The notes under the pieces: generated by a model
Seen by the model: only the letters and a program-made list of their open reading frames with translations
The model's database searches: none
Told to the model about the DNA's origin: nothing
Position numbers and translations under genes: made by a program
DNA from: Toxonevra muliebris
Taxonomy: Eukaryota > Arthropoda > Insecta > Diptera > Pallopteridae
Length of the DNA stretch: 64,000 bases
NCBI GenBank assembly: GCA_963691655.1
Contig: OY829326.1
Coordinates: 70,487,235 to 70,551,234, forward strand
Direction of reading: 5' to 3'
Shown: one piece after another, positions 46,000 through 58,486 of the stretch
Layout of the letters: each line of letters begins with the position of its first letter
Position numbering within the stretch: position 1 is the stretch's first letter

Positions 46000-48900
46000 A
46001 TGATGGAGATTACTGTATATTCAATATAAAACTACCTCACCAAACAGAAATAAGTCAATGAAATAAATTCATTAAGCAAAAGAGGAAACAAAAAAACCAA
46101 AACATATGAAATTCTCAGAAACATTAAATTAATATGGATTGTAACAACTTTTTTTAAATACATATCATTAAAATATAAGACCGCAAAAAAATAATTTGAG
46201 TAAAATGTACATCTTCACACAAACACACAGCAACCTCCAGCAGCAATCTTTTATGAAACTATTTATAATACTACACTGAGCTTAATAAGGAAGAAAAGTG
46301 CAGCATAATTAAAAATCAGTACAGAAATATACTCAGTCATACAAGTAAGTAAGAAATAATATGCAATGCTTTGGTATTTTACTTCAACAAAGTACGAAAG
46401 AACAACAACTGTCTTTCAGCAATCCACAAGTTGTTGCTGCTGTCGATGCAACTGCAACATACATACATACTTCTGTATATGCATGCATATACACTCATTT
46501 TATTACAATAATGAATAGCAGGGAATTATCTTGTGAAGTTTCTGCACTACGTCGAATGAATCGAATAAAGTGCGACGATGGCAAAGGACGCGAGCAGCGA
46601 AAGTAGCATAAAGGCAGGCGTCCAAAAGCAAAAAGGGAAAAGTATTTGTGGGAAAAAGTTGAAACATTCAGAATTAATTAAAATGAAAAGTTTTTCTTTT
46701 ACTACTTGAAATTGATATTTTAATTTGACCGCTGAACCGCAGCAATAACGTCAGCCATAAGCACATCAGTTGAAAAACTCTAGGTACTAGCTACCCACTT
46801 ACATACATATGTACATATATAAAAAAGCGGAAGAAAAATAAAAGAGGAGAAAGAAAAATCACTTGAAATTACAACATTTTTATTTTTTATTTTTATAATT
46901 CTTTGCTTGAAAATACATAAGCAATTTCAAGTACGGGTTAAGCTTCAATTTACTTTGTAATTGTGTCAGTAACTAGTAGCTACTACCTACAGGGTTCAAA
47001 TTTTTATTTTTAGCGCTATGAGTATTTTTAAATTTAATTTGCTGCTCTTGAATTTTTTCCTTCTTCTTCTACTTCTTCTGCATTTACATGTAATTGTTCG
47101 TTCGTCAACGATAATGTTGATGATGAAATTGTGTAAAAGCAAAAGAAAAATTACAACAAAAAAATGGATGAAATAACACAAGCGAGAAAGGCGAAAATTT
47201 TTCGACAATCTCATAAAAAATGATGAAAAAAACAGAAGCCTCTTAAGTTATGGAATTCATACAGCACCGATGGCTGCAACAAAGGCGGAAGTCAGCGGCA
47301 ACAGTAGCAGTAACAATATATCCAAAGGCACAGCTGAATTGAGGCAAAATGTCCATTGGATTTTCACTGCCAGAAGGTCCGGACCAACTCAACTCGTTTG
47401 CAAAAGCAGAACTCAAGTGCCAATTAATCAGTTTGTTGTTGAGTTTGTTGAGTGAAAAGAAGCGAAATTCCTAGGTTTTTTTTTTTTTTTTGAGAAAAAA
47501 ATGTTACCAGGAAAAGGAAAGGGTAGTAAAAAATATTTCAATGTAACACTGGCAATTGTTCTGGTTGCGCGTTTAAAATTTGTGAAAGTGCAGAAAAAAG
47601 TAGTGAAGGTAGTGATGCTGGTGCTGTTGCTGGTACTAGTGGCTGCTGTTGCCTCTTCCCGTGCAGACACACTCACACATTTGTTGGAATGTTTTAATTT
47701 GCTGTTGTTGCTGGTATCGTCATTGTTGGCCAATTTAAATTGCAAAAGACCAAAATTATTTGCAACCATAAAGGCATGCACGGTCAGTCGTTGACAGTTG
47801 AGACATTTTTTGTGAAGAATTTAATTGGCTTCTTTTGTTTTGTTTTGTGAAGCGATTACATTTTTTGTTGCATAGTTTCTCAGTGTATTTTATTTAATTG
47901 CACAGGACTTTTAGGAGAATTTCAAATGGTACTTAAAATGATGGCAAATTAAAGATTCAAGGATTTAGTAATTTTAAGGAAATACGAGATTTTAAAAATT
48001 AATAAATTATATGCGTGATGTCGATATAAGAATACATATTATCCTTAACCATATCGAAAGCATAAAATGTTCTCTACAGCGGCTGACAGTCTAAATCATA
48101 TTGGGATTTTTTGAGTGAAACCTTCTTCGTATTTCTAGTTTAAACAACTTGTCACCTATATACGTAAGAGCTTACACACACAAAAAATTCTTATGAATTT
48201 CTTCATAATACCAGAGCATATTCATCATATCGATGAAAATACATGTGTATATGAATGTTTTAAAATCATTTAACTTTACTATATATCAGTCGACCATGCA
48301 AAACTCCACAAACTTTTCTTCAACTTTTATTCTCATTGCTTAATTTTCAATGCATGCGTGAATGTATTTTTAATTTTATGTTAATGTTGCACAATTTTAA
48401 TTTTAATTTACACGCTACAATGTAAATTTACACCATTTCACATTTCAATTGTTTTTTTTAATTTTGTTGCCGTTGTTTTTGCTTTTACAAATACATACAA
48501 ATATGTATTTTAAAATTTTACGACAATTTTATGCTTTGCATGCAACATCTGCAGTGTTGCCATATGCCGATACTGCACAGTAGTAAGACTTTATACAAAA
48601 GGAGTAAAATTGTCGATAAAGATTGTTTTTGCATAAGTATAACCTGTGAGTTCAAAGACTAAAAGGAAATACTCATAACAATGTCATCTTCCCATATAAC
48701 AAAAAAATTGTGACAGAATTAAAGAATGCAAACTGATGCAGGTGCACCAACTACAACTCAGAAAGTGTTTTCACCGTTTGTGTTTTCTCAAAGCTGTATA
48801 ATGTTTTGTGTTTTTCATTTCATAATTAAATTTTGTTCACGAGAAAGAAAATAAAACTAAAAAAATAATGTTATTTTTTGAGAAAAAAAATTCAACTCAA

Positions 48901-49440
48901 ACAATAATTTTTATTCTCGAGAAAAAAATCATAATTTAATTTTTTTTCGGTTGAGCAGGCCACCGAGGTGAGCTGATTCGTACTCCTAACTGGTACCAAA
49001 TCCCAAAAGACTGCTCAAGGGTCTGTGACTGTACAGTGAAAATGACCGAAGGCAGTCGTGGTTAACGAAAGCAATCTTTCATGCTTAAAAGTTGTAGTAC
49101 AGAAATACATTGTAGTACAAAATATACAAAACTATGTTTTTTCGACATCGTATTTTTTTTTTTTTTTTTTTGCATTTTTGACCGAAATTCGAATTTTTAC
49201 CCCTGGTTGGAGACAGATTCCAGATGGCAGCAATAAAATTCTCTACAAACACGCAAGTTTCACGCTATTGAAGTTGGCCAGAAAAAAAGTTTTTTTCGAT
49301 CCATGATAACGATGACACCTATATTCGATGAAACCTAAATTCGCTAAAATGTCTACATAACCAAGCTCTCTTTTCATTTAAAAATCTATCGTATTACACA
49401 TATTACTGTCTTTTCCAATTTTATTTTATATTATACAATA
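46000..49440. other. Non-coding stretch, no gene seen
   Basis: Contains CATACATA and poly-T runs and a GCTG/TTG-rich block at 47610-47720 that opens overlapping frames on both strands (47428-47781 minus, 47501-47794 plus). Reciprocal openness from repeats makes both unlikely genes. Frames at 46361-46606 and 47270-47455 have no domain. A loose A/T-rich inverted region with GAGAAAAAAA motifs lies at 48760-48960. Confidence 0.45.
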
Positions 49441-49449
49441 ATAGCATTA

Positions 49450-49668
49450 TGGGCTCCCATTCCAGTCATTGGAAATTTAATCACTTTCAATATAATCGAA
49501 TTAGTTTCATTTTACTATCATAAGAAATTTAAATCATGAGGCCAATTCAATTTCATTGTCATTGATGATTTTAATTTTAATGCTAATACTAGTTCAATTT
49601 CAATATTATTCATATTCTCCATTGAAAACATACTTGCAACTGTTAGATAAATTTCATTGACAATAATA
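49450..49668. repeat. Degenerate TTCAATTTCATTATCATT array, left block
   Basis: Loose ~35-45-bp units with core TTCAATTTCATTATCATTG and ATTTTAATGCTA. The array is interrupted by the element at 49669-50319 and then resumes. Confidence 0.65.
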
Positions 49669-50319
49669 AGGGGTTAGGTCTAGTTGGGGACGTGAAATAA
49701 TTTAATATTTTAAATTATTTTTTTTTCACAGTAATTACATTTATTTCCTAAACTATCAATACAAAGTTATTATACTATGTTTTCTCTTTACTTGACCAAA
49801 ATTAAAAAAAAAAACAAAAAAAACTAATCGCGTTTTTCTCGAAACTATGTTTTCAAAGTCGGTGACCACTCTTATTCAAAAACCACTCAATGAATTTGAA
49901 TGAAACTTATAAAGCTTCTTGAAAAACTGGTACTTAACGATAGGATTTGTTTTTTCACTTCTATTTTACTAGTTTTTTTCGTTGAAAATCCGCGAGTAAA
50001 CTTAGAAAAAAAAACCTCGTGCTAAGTATAAGATTAACTATAAAACTAATGTTTTTTTTTTTTTTGTTGGATTGCTTTTAGATGAACCAGTAGGATGTTA
50101 TGATGGTCACCTCAAGGCACTACTTCAGGAAAGGGGTCCATCAAAAATGGCGATAACTTCATCAATAATTAATTTTGTTTTTTTGCAATTTTGGTCAAGT
50201 AAAGATAAAACATAGTATAATAACTCTGTATTGATAGTTCTTGGAAATAAATGTAATTACTGTCAAAAAAATTATTTAAAATACTCATTTTTTCAAGCCT
50301 CTAACTGGACCTAACCCCT
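49669..50319. mobile_element. TIR element with ~135-bp arms inside array
   Basis: Ends AGGGGTTAGGTCTAGTTGGG (left) and AGGGGTTAGGTCCAGTTAGA (right, reverse complement), with TA duplicated at 49667-49668 and 50320-50321. Complementarity extends inward through CAGTAATTACATTTATTTCC, CTATCAATACA, GTTATTATACTATGTTTT and CTTTACTTGACCAAAATT. The body is 651 bp and non-coding. A TA target fits Tc1/mariner-type or similar MITEs; the family is not named. Confidence 0.85.
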
Positions 50320-50321
50320 TA

Positions 50322-51230
50322 ATGGTAGTTCAATTTCACTATCATCGAAAACTTTAATGTCAATACTTATGCTAGTTCAGTTTCACTATCATTGCAGTTT
50401 TAATGCTAGCCACAATTCGTTGTCATTAGAATACCATATTATTTTCATTATCACTTAAAATTTGAAAGCTAGTAATAGCAATTGAGTTAAAATTAAATCA
50501 TTTTCATTAGACATTTTTATGATAATTTGATTTCATTTCAAATTTATTAGCATGAAAATCATAATGCTTGATTATCGATGGGCATTGCCAATATTAGTTT
50601 GAATTCACTATCATTTTAATGCTAGTTCGATTCCGTTATCATTAAAAATATTGAATAACATTATCATTGAAAATTGTAATTAAAAATAGCAATGCCAATA
50701 TTGGTTCAATTCTAATACAAATGCCAGATCAATCTTATCATCGTTGACAATTTTAAAGCACGATAGACTTCAATGTCTCTGCAAATATTGATTTTGCTGC
50801 TGGTTCCATTTCATCGTCATTGAAGACGCTAATGCTTGTTGAATTTTATTAATATTATAAATGTGCATGCTAATTGCAATGTTATTTCATTATCATTAAA
50901 CATTTTATTGCATATATTGAAGAATTTAATGTCAATGCTTAATCAATTTTATTATCGTTGGCATTTTTAATGCTAGTTTTACTAATAATTTCATTATCAT
51001 TGAAAGCTTTAATACTAATACAAGTGCAATTTCAAATATACGAAATATTTCAACGGCAATTTCGGACCAGTTTGATTCTATTGAAAATTTAATTCCGATG
51101 ATAGATCAATTTTATTGTCACTAATAATTTTAACGCAAACTTTAGGGATTGCCAATTTGATTTCGTTATCATTAAAAATCTTAAATGCTAGCTGAATGAC
51201 ATTATCATTTTTTTAACCTTAAATAAACAA
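50322..51230. repeat. Degenerate TTCAATTTCATTATCATT array, right block
   Basis: Continuation of the array at 49450, with repeated AGTTCAATTTCACTATCAT, ATTTTAATGCTAG and CATTATCATTGAAA segments. It is strongly diverged. Confidence 0.7.
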
Positions 51231-51390
51231 AACCATTCAAACTGACTTCTCATTGTGATTTTAAACAAACTTAAAACCAATACCTTTTCCATGAATTCTT
51301 CAATAACTTTTCATATAAAACCATCTTTGCACTTACATTTGGTCCATATTTTTCACATAAATATGTGTTGAATGTATCTTTTAAGATATA

Positions 51391-51792
51391 AGGGGCCGTT
51401 CACATATTACGTAACCCGCGAGGGGGGGGGGGAGGTTAGACGATTTTTTACGAAGTATTACATGGGGGGAGGGCATCAACTGCGTTACATAACATTGATT
51501 TCATACGGCAAATTTAAATTTTCGAGAGGTTTTTATCAAGTGTATGTTAGCGAAAAAATGCAAAATAAAATTTATAATCTATAGTATTCAACAACTTTTC
51601 AAATATTTTTTAATGTCACCATTTTCTTTCTCATAAGCGACATAGTCAGAAATACCAAAAAATTATCGAATTTAGAGTATGGTACTGACCACTCTGACGC
51701 TTAAGATGACAAGAAAAAGATGACATCGAAACTGACTGTATTTCTGAATTTTTGAAAAATGGACACAATTATTAAATAAATTAACGGCCCCT
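51391..51792. mobile_element. 402-bp TIR element, AGGGGCCGTT ends
   Basis: Perfect 10-bp ends AGGGGCCGTT. The flanks TTTTAAGAT (left) and ATCTTAAAA (right) also pair, extending the inverted repeat to about 22 bp with three mismatches. The left subterminal region has a G-run (about 51422-51432) and TTCACATATTACGTAAC. The frame at 51372-51584 is Gly/Tyr-rich read-through. No target duplication is certain. Confidence 0.6.
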
Positions 51793-51849
51793 AACATCTT
51801 AAAAAAAAATTTTCGAAAACTTTACACATACCACTTATTTTTTGCATTC

Positions 51850-52320
51850 ACTAATTTTGGAAAATATCCTTGAAAGCACAGTAAATTTGTTGCTTTTCAG
51901 CAGTGTGAGCTGACGCATAATGGTGGTGGAAAATGTAATGGTGGTGCACCACCAATTTTTTCTGGTTTTCCAACAAATTTTTAAAAACTTGTGGTAACCA
52001 ATTTTCTACATACCACTTAGCATTTACCATCTGAACACTTTCCAAAAGAATAACAGTTAATATTTTTGCCCAATTGACTGCTCTTTAGTTTTCGGATCGT
52101 ACTTATAGAATCAAGCCACATCACTTGCTACAATTTTATTAAAGGAGTTAGAGTATAGCGTTAGAGTTTAAACCCAGTTCATCAGCTTATATTCCGTGGA
52201 TAAATCTTGGATCTTAATTCCGCAGTCGGAGATTTTGAGCAGCCTTAATAAGTTACGTCCTCTACAGAAAAATGTCCGGTCTGGAATCTTTCAATATGCA
52301 TTCTGGCTTTCATGGAAAAA
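51850..52320 (-). pseudogene. mariner-family transposase relic
   Basis: Minus-strand segments in order: MHIERFQTGHFSVEDVTY (about 52236-52300, the HTH-side WFERFxxGxFxxED motif); VASDVA, a stop, then FYKYDPKTKEQSIGQ (about 52075-52140, the TGDETWxYxYDPETKQQS block with the first catalytic Asp); VNAKWYVENWLPQVFKNL and YIFHHHYASAHTAEK (about 51890-52030). The second catalytic motif HHDNASAH has become HHHYASAH, so its catalytic Asp is lost. The C-terminal third domain is absent. It is distinct from the better-preserved mariner at 57737-58662. Clearly dead. Confidence 0.8.
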
Positions 52321-52815
52321 TTGTACTGGCTTGACAACAAATTCCGTGAAATGCGCAACTATATTATGCAATAAATCTAATCACAGTAAATCTTGTGTAG
52401 CTAAAAAAAAGCTAAACGTAGTATTAAAAATTTAATAAAGTATCTAGAAGCTGAAACACAATATTTGTAGCTAAGTTTAGCTACAAAATCGACAAACCAC
52501 CAACACTGATCAGCACTATAATTCTAATGCCAAAGAAATGCAGCTTTCTTTGGCGTTCCATGTTTCAGAGATAATAAAATTTACTCTCCATAATAATTAA
52601 ATTGTCCAATAATAATGGCACACCGTTGTACATATACTCGATTTCGTTGTAAATAAAATAAAAATTCCGTCACAAATTTGAGATATTTAAAAGCAAAACG
52701 ATGCATAAAAAACGAATAAAGTGGAAACACTTCCATTTTCACCATGAACCAAAAAAAAGTGTTGTTTTTTCAAAAAATCAAAATAAACGTGAAACGTAAC
52801 TTTTTTATTTCTTAA

Positions 52816-53003
52816 GGAATAGTCTGGTAGAATCGATTCTTTTCTCAATCTTTTTCTCATAGTAAAATATTTTTTAGTTACGGGAATTAAACAAATCAAA
52901 AAATGTTTTTTTGATTTTTAGATCATTAAATTTTGATTTTGATTAAATTTTACTATGAAAAAAAAAATTTCACAAGAAGATTTGATTCTACCAGACTACC
53001 CCC
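52816..53003. mobile_element. 188-bp MITE flanked by TTAA
   Basis: Ends in inward reading: GGAATAGTCTGGTAGAATC (left) and GGGGGTAGTCTGGTAGAATC (right, reverse complement), followed by CATAGTAAAAT in both arms. TTAA is present at 52812-52815 and 53004-53007. It is non-coding. TTAA may be the target, but TA targets cannot be excluded. Confidence 0.7.
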
Positions 53004-53009
53004 TTAAAA

Positions 53010-56000
53010 AAGTTAAAAAATTATTCCAATCGGATTACAACTGTACGGCGTAAAGATAATTTATTTTGTCCAGAGGTAATTGTCAACTTTTGAGTTCCAC
53101 TGTGTGCGTCACCGTGCTGTGCGTTTTCAGTCCTCCCAAAGGCAACAATATTGACAGTATATTTCTACGTATTATTTTTCTGTTTATTGTTGTGATTTTT
53201 GTTGTTGTTGTTTTTGATGTTATTGTTGCTGATGTTATTATTGGTTATGGGGTGTGCTGCAAGTGCGTTGCATCATGCTGCATGCTGCCACGTCATCGTT
53301 ATTGATGATAATATTGTTGCTCATTGATAGTGATGCTGTTGTTGCTGCTGTTACTGCTACTAGCATGGAAAGTCGTTAAGGATCATCGATTTTAATATGC
53401 CCAATGCAATAATACGTACATATTTGCACACCAACACATACATATGTTTTTATGCATGCAATATATTGGCGTTGGCAACACTATTATTATTTTATGTGGT
53501 TACATTTAAGCGCCAACGCGGCAAAAATTTCCTTATTGACTTTATACTTTTTTTTATTTTCTTATTTTATTGTTGCTATAGCTGTTAGCTGCAGGCACCA
53601 TCATCATCATTTCTACCGCCGTCAGGATAATCAAGTAATTTTCACTGTGCGGGCATCTGTGTTTGTGTTAATTTTATGCGTAATTAATTTAAATGGAAAT
53701 GCATACAGCACGCGTTTGCTTAAGTTAAAAAACTCAAGGATTTTCATTGATTTTTGCTTTTAGTTTTTTTTTTAATTGTTATAATTTTTTTTCTTTTATT
53801 CATAATGCGGTGATTTTACTTATACGAATATTTGCAGACATTTATATAAAAATAAAGTATTGTCAAAAAGTAAATTGCATTTTAATTGAGCACTTTTGTT
53901 ATCGCTCTTGGAAAAACAGCTAATAATAATATAATACCTTTTTAATGAGTTCGTTTGTTCATATAGTAAGAAATAAATTTTAATTTTAAGGATGACACTG
54001 AAAATCGTTTACTGATATAGTACATTTGGTTCTCTCTATTTTTCTTGATTTTAATCGGTAATTATCACGTGATCACAAACAAAAATAACAACATTTGCAA
54101 GTGGATTCTAGTAAAGCTGAAAAAAAAATTAAATTAAATTAAATTATACATGTCCCATATTTTAAAAGTTTGCATTTAGCTTAAATTTTACACGAGTTTA
54201 AAGTTTAGTTGGTTATTTTTGTAGGGAAAGTGTTTGTAAGTTGGACATCGTTTTATCTGATCTAAAAAAAACAAAATTTTCCCTACTCAGATCAATGTAG
54301 CTACTGATTTTTGTAGACCTGAAATACTACTAAAAACTACATCCCGAAAACAAATGATATTAAAGGTATCACCGTCATGGCTTAATTTAAAAAACAAAAT
54401 CGCGTTTAATTTTAGCTACAAGATTCATCCAAACGGTATTAAAGTCGAGATATTCTTCCAAACAATTTTCGTAATAACAATGAAAACTTGTAACATTCTT
54501 TGCTTTTGACAGCTTTGAGAAATGCATCGACATCAACATTGCCTCTTCTAATTTTCTTTTTTCGCGGATATGCTTTAAAATACCAACAAAAAAAAATGGA
54601 TGTGTGCAAGGCACGCAAGATATTTGATGTGTAAACAGTTAAGCTAACTGAATGTCATATACATAAGCTCACATATGTATAGCCATATATAGGGATTTAA
54701 TGTATAATTTATATGCTTAGGTAATTCAAATTAAAACAATTATTTTATAAACTTAAAAACTTATTAGATATCATTATCTTTTATATATATAATAACCCAA
54801 TTCACCATAAATTGCAAATGGTCTTACATCATTGCAAATGCAAATTTTTATTCCATATCACATATATTTGTTGTTGTGATAGCATAAATATTTTGCAATT
54901 GCACCAAATCGTGAATAGGGCTGATATGTTGTAGTTGCATTATTTTTCTTTTACTCAATGCATCGGGATCTATATGCTCGCATATACGCAGCTGCAATCG
55001 CATTCTTTTTTTCGCGCTTTAAGTTTTCCTTCCTGTCGATTTGAAATTTTTAGAATGTAGTTTTATTGAAGTAAATAAGTGATTTTATAATAAATAAGTC
55101 TGGTTTTTTCTGTTTAACATATTTGCTATTTACATAGATAAAAAAAGTGTTGTCTTTTATAATGCCGTGATTTGCTATCATTATCACTACGTTTTGTTTA
55201 TACACTTATTGAAACCTAGATTCCTTATTACTTATCATTTTGTATTGTTTTTGTATTTTAAAAAATATTTAATTTTAATGCAATCTAACTAACCGAATGC
55301 AAAACCTATCAAACGCCTGTGTTTGCTACGGCGACTTCTCTGCTTATAGTCGATCTCCACACGTTTAACACCAACAAATAATTCTGCCACGAATAAATGT
55401 ACACACACATTTTGTTTTCGTATGTACATATATGAGTGAGTAAATTGATTGAAACATAAACAAACAAAGTCCGCACGTATTTTAATTTCTCCCTCTCTTC
55501 TTCTCTTTGTTGTTTAGAGTAGCACAGTCATGCCGCGCAGTAGTGTGAGCGAGAAGGAAACTGGACGTTACAGTTATCTTACATCTTACGATACAGTTAT
55601 TGTTACATTTTACACATTTGAAATTTTGCCCATACCGTGAGCTAAAATGTTTACACATCAAAAAATTAAACTAAAATCATGTTCAAATAGTTTCCAAACT
55701 TTAAAGTGACTAAACAACAAGTTCGTTCCCGTACTACAACGCGGGTGAACGCGTTCGCCCAAAACAGCCCAGAAAGCGTTCCCGTACTCAAAAAACTCGC
55801 AAATGAGAGCAGAGATGAGAGAATAATTGTCTTCTTCTTGGACGAAACAGCCCGCACATTTTCTTCGGGTAAAAATGTTAAAAGTGTCAAACAATCAGCT
55901 GTTTTGCTTTTGTGAAAATATATTAAAAATTTTAAATTAATAAATAAATAAAGAATTTGTAGAAAAACTAGTGTTATTTAAAATGGAAAATGTTTAAAGG

Positions 56001-56860
56001 ACATTTGAAAATGAATTAATAGTATATTAGTTAATTTTTTACTACATTCTTCACAAGTTAATGACGCAATTGTCTGTTCAACTTCTGACGCTGTAGGAGC
56101 TTCTGCTATTTTTGAATAATGCAAATGCTGATTGTCAATTAGAAGAATCTACCAAAGTAGTCAGGCGAACAATTTATGTTTATACTTTTCATTATCTATT
56201 TATTTTCTTGTAAGATTTAACAATTTCTATTTTATCAAATATCACAGAAACTTTGTTTTTTGAATTTAACTGTCGTTTCGATTTGACGTTTTGTTTCGTG
56301 CTAGAAAAGTGGTTTTGTGCGTTACCGCCATGGCGAAATTATAACAGGTGATAGCAGCGTTAACTCTGTCTTCTTCTTCTCTAATTTTTTTCAAATGAAG
56401 ATAATTTCAACTGTCAAAATCTTCGTGTTTTTTTTTTGTTTTCCATGCATTTGTTCTTGTGTTTTTGACAATTACGATTTTGAGCAACAACAAAGTATGC
56501 TATTACTATTTTGTTGTACTTGTTGTAGTGCTGCTACCACCATGTTAAATCCGCCTTGGTTCCCGCACTTTTGTGCATTTATGTTTATCAGAGAGGGCAT
56601 TTTTCGTTTACTCTCAGTTTACCAGACTTTACCCAAAAAGTACAGGAACTGACCTAGTATATTTTAAGCATTCTCCTATGTGGCCCAACTTATAATTTTC
56701 ATCCTCGAAAGCCCAGCTGTTTTTTATCTATAATAATTTCACTTGCATCGGAGATGGTTTGACTTATGGTAAGTAAAAATGTCTGCTAAATATTTTCGGG
56801 AACACACTACTCATTTTCTCCCTCCCTTTTTTGTTTTTTTTTTTTTTTTTGTTTTTACAA
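53010..56860. other. Non-coding stretch, no supported gene
   Basis: TTG/GAT-type trinucleotide repeats at 53180-53350, AAATT repeats near 54130 and a poly-T run at 56830-56850. A CT-rich stretch ending in TTTAG at 55516 precedes an ATG frame (55530-55640, starting MPRSSVSEKETGRYSY) that could be an exon but has no recognised domain. Frames on three registers at 55658-55915 open because the region is GC-richer; none shows a motif. The minus frame 54387-54614 (with CYYENCLEEYLDFNTVW) is also unrecognised. Confidence 0.4.
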
Positions 56861-56876
56861 GAATCGGCATTCCAAC

Positions 56877-57483
56877 TAGGGTGGCCAGATGCAACCGATT
56901 CATATAGACATTAAGATAAAATATCGGGATTTTTCAGCTTTCATCTGGACATGGAGAAAAAATTTTTCCATACAACAAAAACAACAAATATAAAAAATTA
57001 TATATTTATGTATATAAAGGTCACTCGTTTGATGCAAGACTGTCATAATGCAAAAAAAGTTCGTGTTAAGTACGCAAAACTAACTATTACTTAATTCTTT
57101 ACCTTCTGTAAAAAAATCATAACAGTATCTTATAAACATTTCTTGTGAGAAGATGCAGAAAAACTGTTATTAATAGTTTTTCTTGTGTTAAAAAATCATA
57201 ACTGTGTCGTATGAACTCTCCTCGTGAGAAGAAAATGTTTCGTTATTGTGTTTTACCGAGTTGTAGTTCATTGAAATCTTTATATGAAATTTTCTATAAA
57301 ATTTGTTTTTTTTTTAACTTATGTAAGTCTTGCAGCGAACGAGCGTTATGTATCCACATCAAGTCCCATACACAAAAAAATCGGCCTTTTTGTTATCTAG
57401 ACATATTTCTGAAAGTCGGGACTCTGGACACTGGTCAAAAAATCTGGACAATGAAGACGAATCAAGACCGTTTGGCAACCCTT
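56877..57483. mobile_element. Non-autonomous hAT with perfect 8-bp target duplication
   Basis: The 8-mer ATTCCAAC occurs immediately outside both ends (56869-56876 and 57484-57491). Inward ends are TAGGGTGGCCAGATG (left) and AAGGGTTGCCAAACG (right, reverse complement). The left subterminal part, ATATCGGGATTTTTCAGC, matches the solo end at 32103. The overlapping frames at 57211-57671 extend past the boundary and have no hAT motif. The element is 607 bp and non-coding. Confidence 0.8.
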
Positions 57484-57773
57484 ATTCCAACCCTTTGAAA
57501 ACATCCAATGAGAGTTATGTTCCGAATAAATTTTTATATTTTACTATACGAGGGTACCAACGAAAGTTAACTAAATTATTGATATTTTATAATTTTTTGA
57601 AAACCCAAAAGTTAATGGAGGAGATTTCTAACAATAGCTATGTACTTAGGATAAACGTGAGACAAACGTGATTTGTTCAACTCACATGAAAATAATACAT
57701 ATAATTTTTAGTTATATACATACATTCTGTCAAATAAGTACCCGGAAATTTGAAATAAAACACAAACAACTTA

Positions 57774-58262
57774 TCAATCATCTAAATTTATTATATCCCC
57801 TTCAAAATAGGCCCCTTCTGAGGCAATACACTTCTTCCAACGAACAATCCAATCATCGAAACACTTTTTAAAGCTATATTCCGGGATGGCCTTCAGTTCT
57901 CGTTGCGAATTAGTTTTGATGTCTTCAATGCTCTCAAAACGGGTTCCACGAAGTCGTAATTTGAGTTTTGGAAACAGGAAAAAGTCACACGGGGCCATAT
58001 CTGGAGAGTACGGTGGTTGTTCGATGATATTTGTTGAATTTTTGTTCAAAAACTCGTTCACAATGATCGCTTTGTGCGCTGGTGCATTATCGTGGTGCAA
58101 AATCCAACTGTTGTTCCGCCACAAATCTGGTCTTTGGCGACGAACATTCTCTCTCAAACGCCTCATAACGCCAATATAATATTCTTTTTTGACGGTTTGG
58201 CCCTCCGGTAAGAATTCCGAATGAACAACACCACGAATATCGAAGAAAACGGTCAGCATCAC
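57774..58262 (-). pseudogene. mariner transposase, C-terminal catalytic fragment
   Basis: This 162-residue uninterrupted frame begins in the conserved block MLTVFFDIRGVVHSEFLPEG and contains WILHHDNAPAHK and PPYSPDMAPCDFFLFPKLK. The Asp of HHDNA and the Asp of PCDFF are separated by exactly 34 residues, the mariner DD34D signature. The first catalytic Asp (TGDE block) falls in the missing ~100 residues, so no active enzyme can be made. The frame ends 37 bp before the outer TIR boundary, as in intact mariners. Lack of stops suggests a fairly recent arrival. Confidence 0.9.
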
Positions 58263-58486
58263 CTTAATTTTCGATTTGTTGAAGAGGTCGAAGGCCGTCC
58301 TGAACGTGGCAAATCGTTCACTTCTTCTCGCCCCTCTTTGAACGATTTATACCAATCGTAAACTTGAATTTTCGACATGGTTGAATCACCAAATGTTTTT
58401 TTCAACATTTCCAACGTTTTGGCACAAGAAATTTCGTTTGAAACACAAAATTTCACACAAACTCTTTGTTCGATATTTTTATCCAT
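58259..58486 (-). pseudogene. mariner transposase, N-terminal fragment
   Basis: The start chosen is the ATG at 58486 (MDKNIEQRVCVKFCVSN), because the 29 upstream residues of the longer frame lie in the 5' untranslated part and are not mariner-like. The 75-residue piece carries the HTH region, with VYDWYKSFKEGREEV and the linker motif PRSGRPST. It binds terminal repeats in intact relatives. Reading ends in a few out-of-frame residues (TNRKLR) and a stop caused by the internal deletion. The frame then shifts relative to the C-terminal fragment. Confidence 0.88.

Noticed and set aside
47428..47794. Overlapping plus (97 aa) and minus (117 aa) frames
   Set aside because: Both are opened by GCTG/TTG trinucleotide repeats; no signal or domain survives outside the repeat-coded part.
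48960..49030. tRNA-like segment with a GGTACCAAATCCC B-box resemblance
   Set aside because: The A box does not fit, the B box has an extra base and no cloverleaf can be formed.
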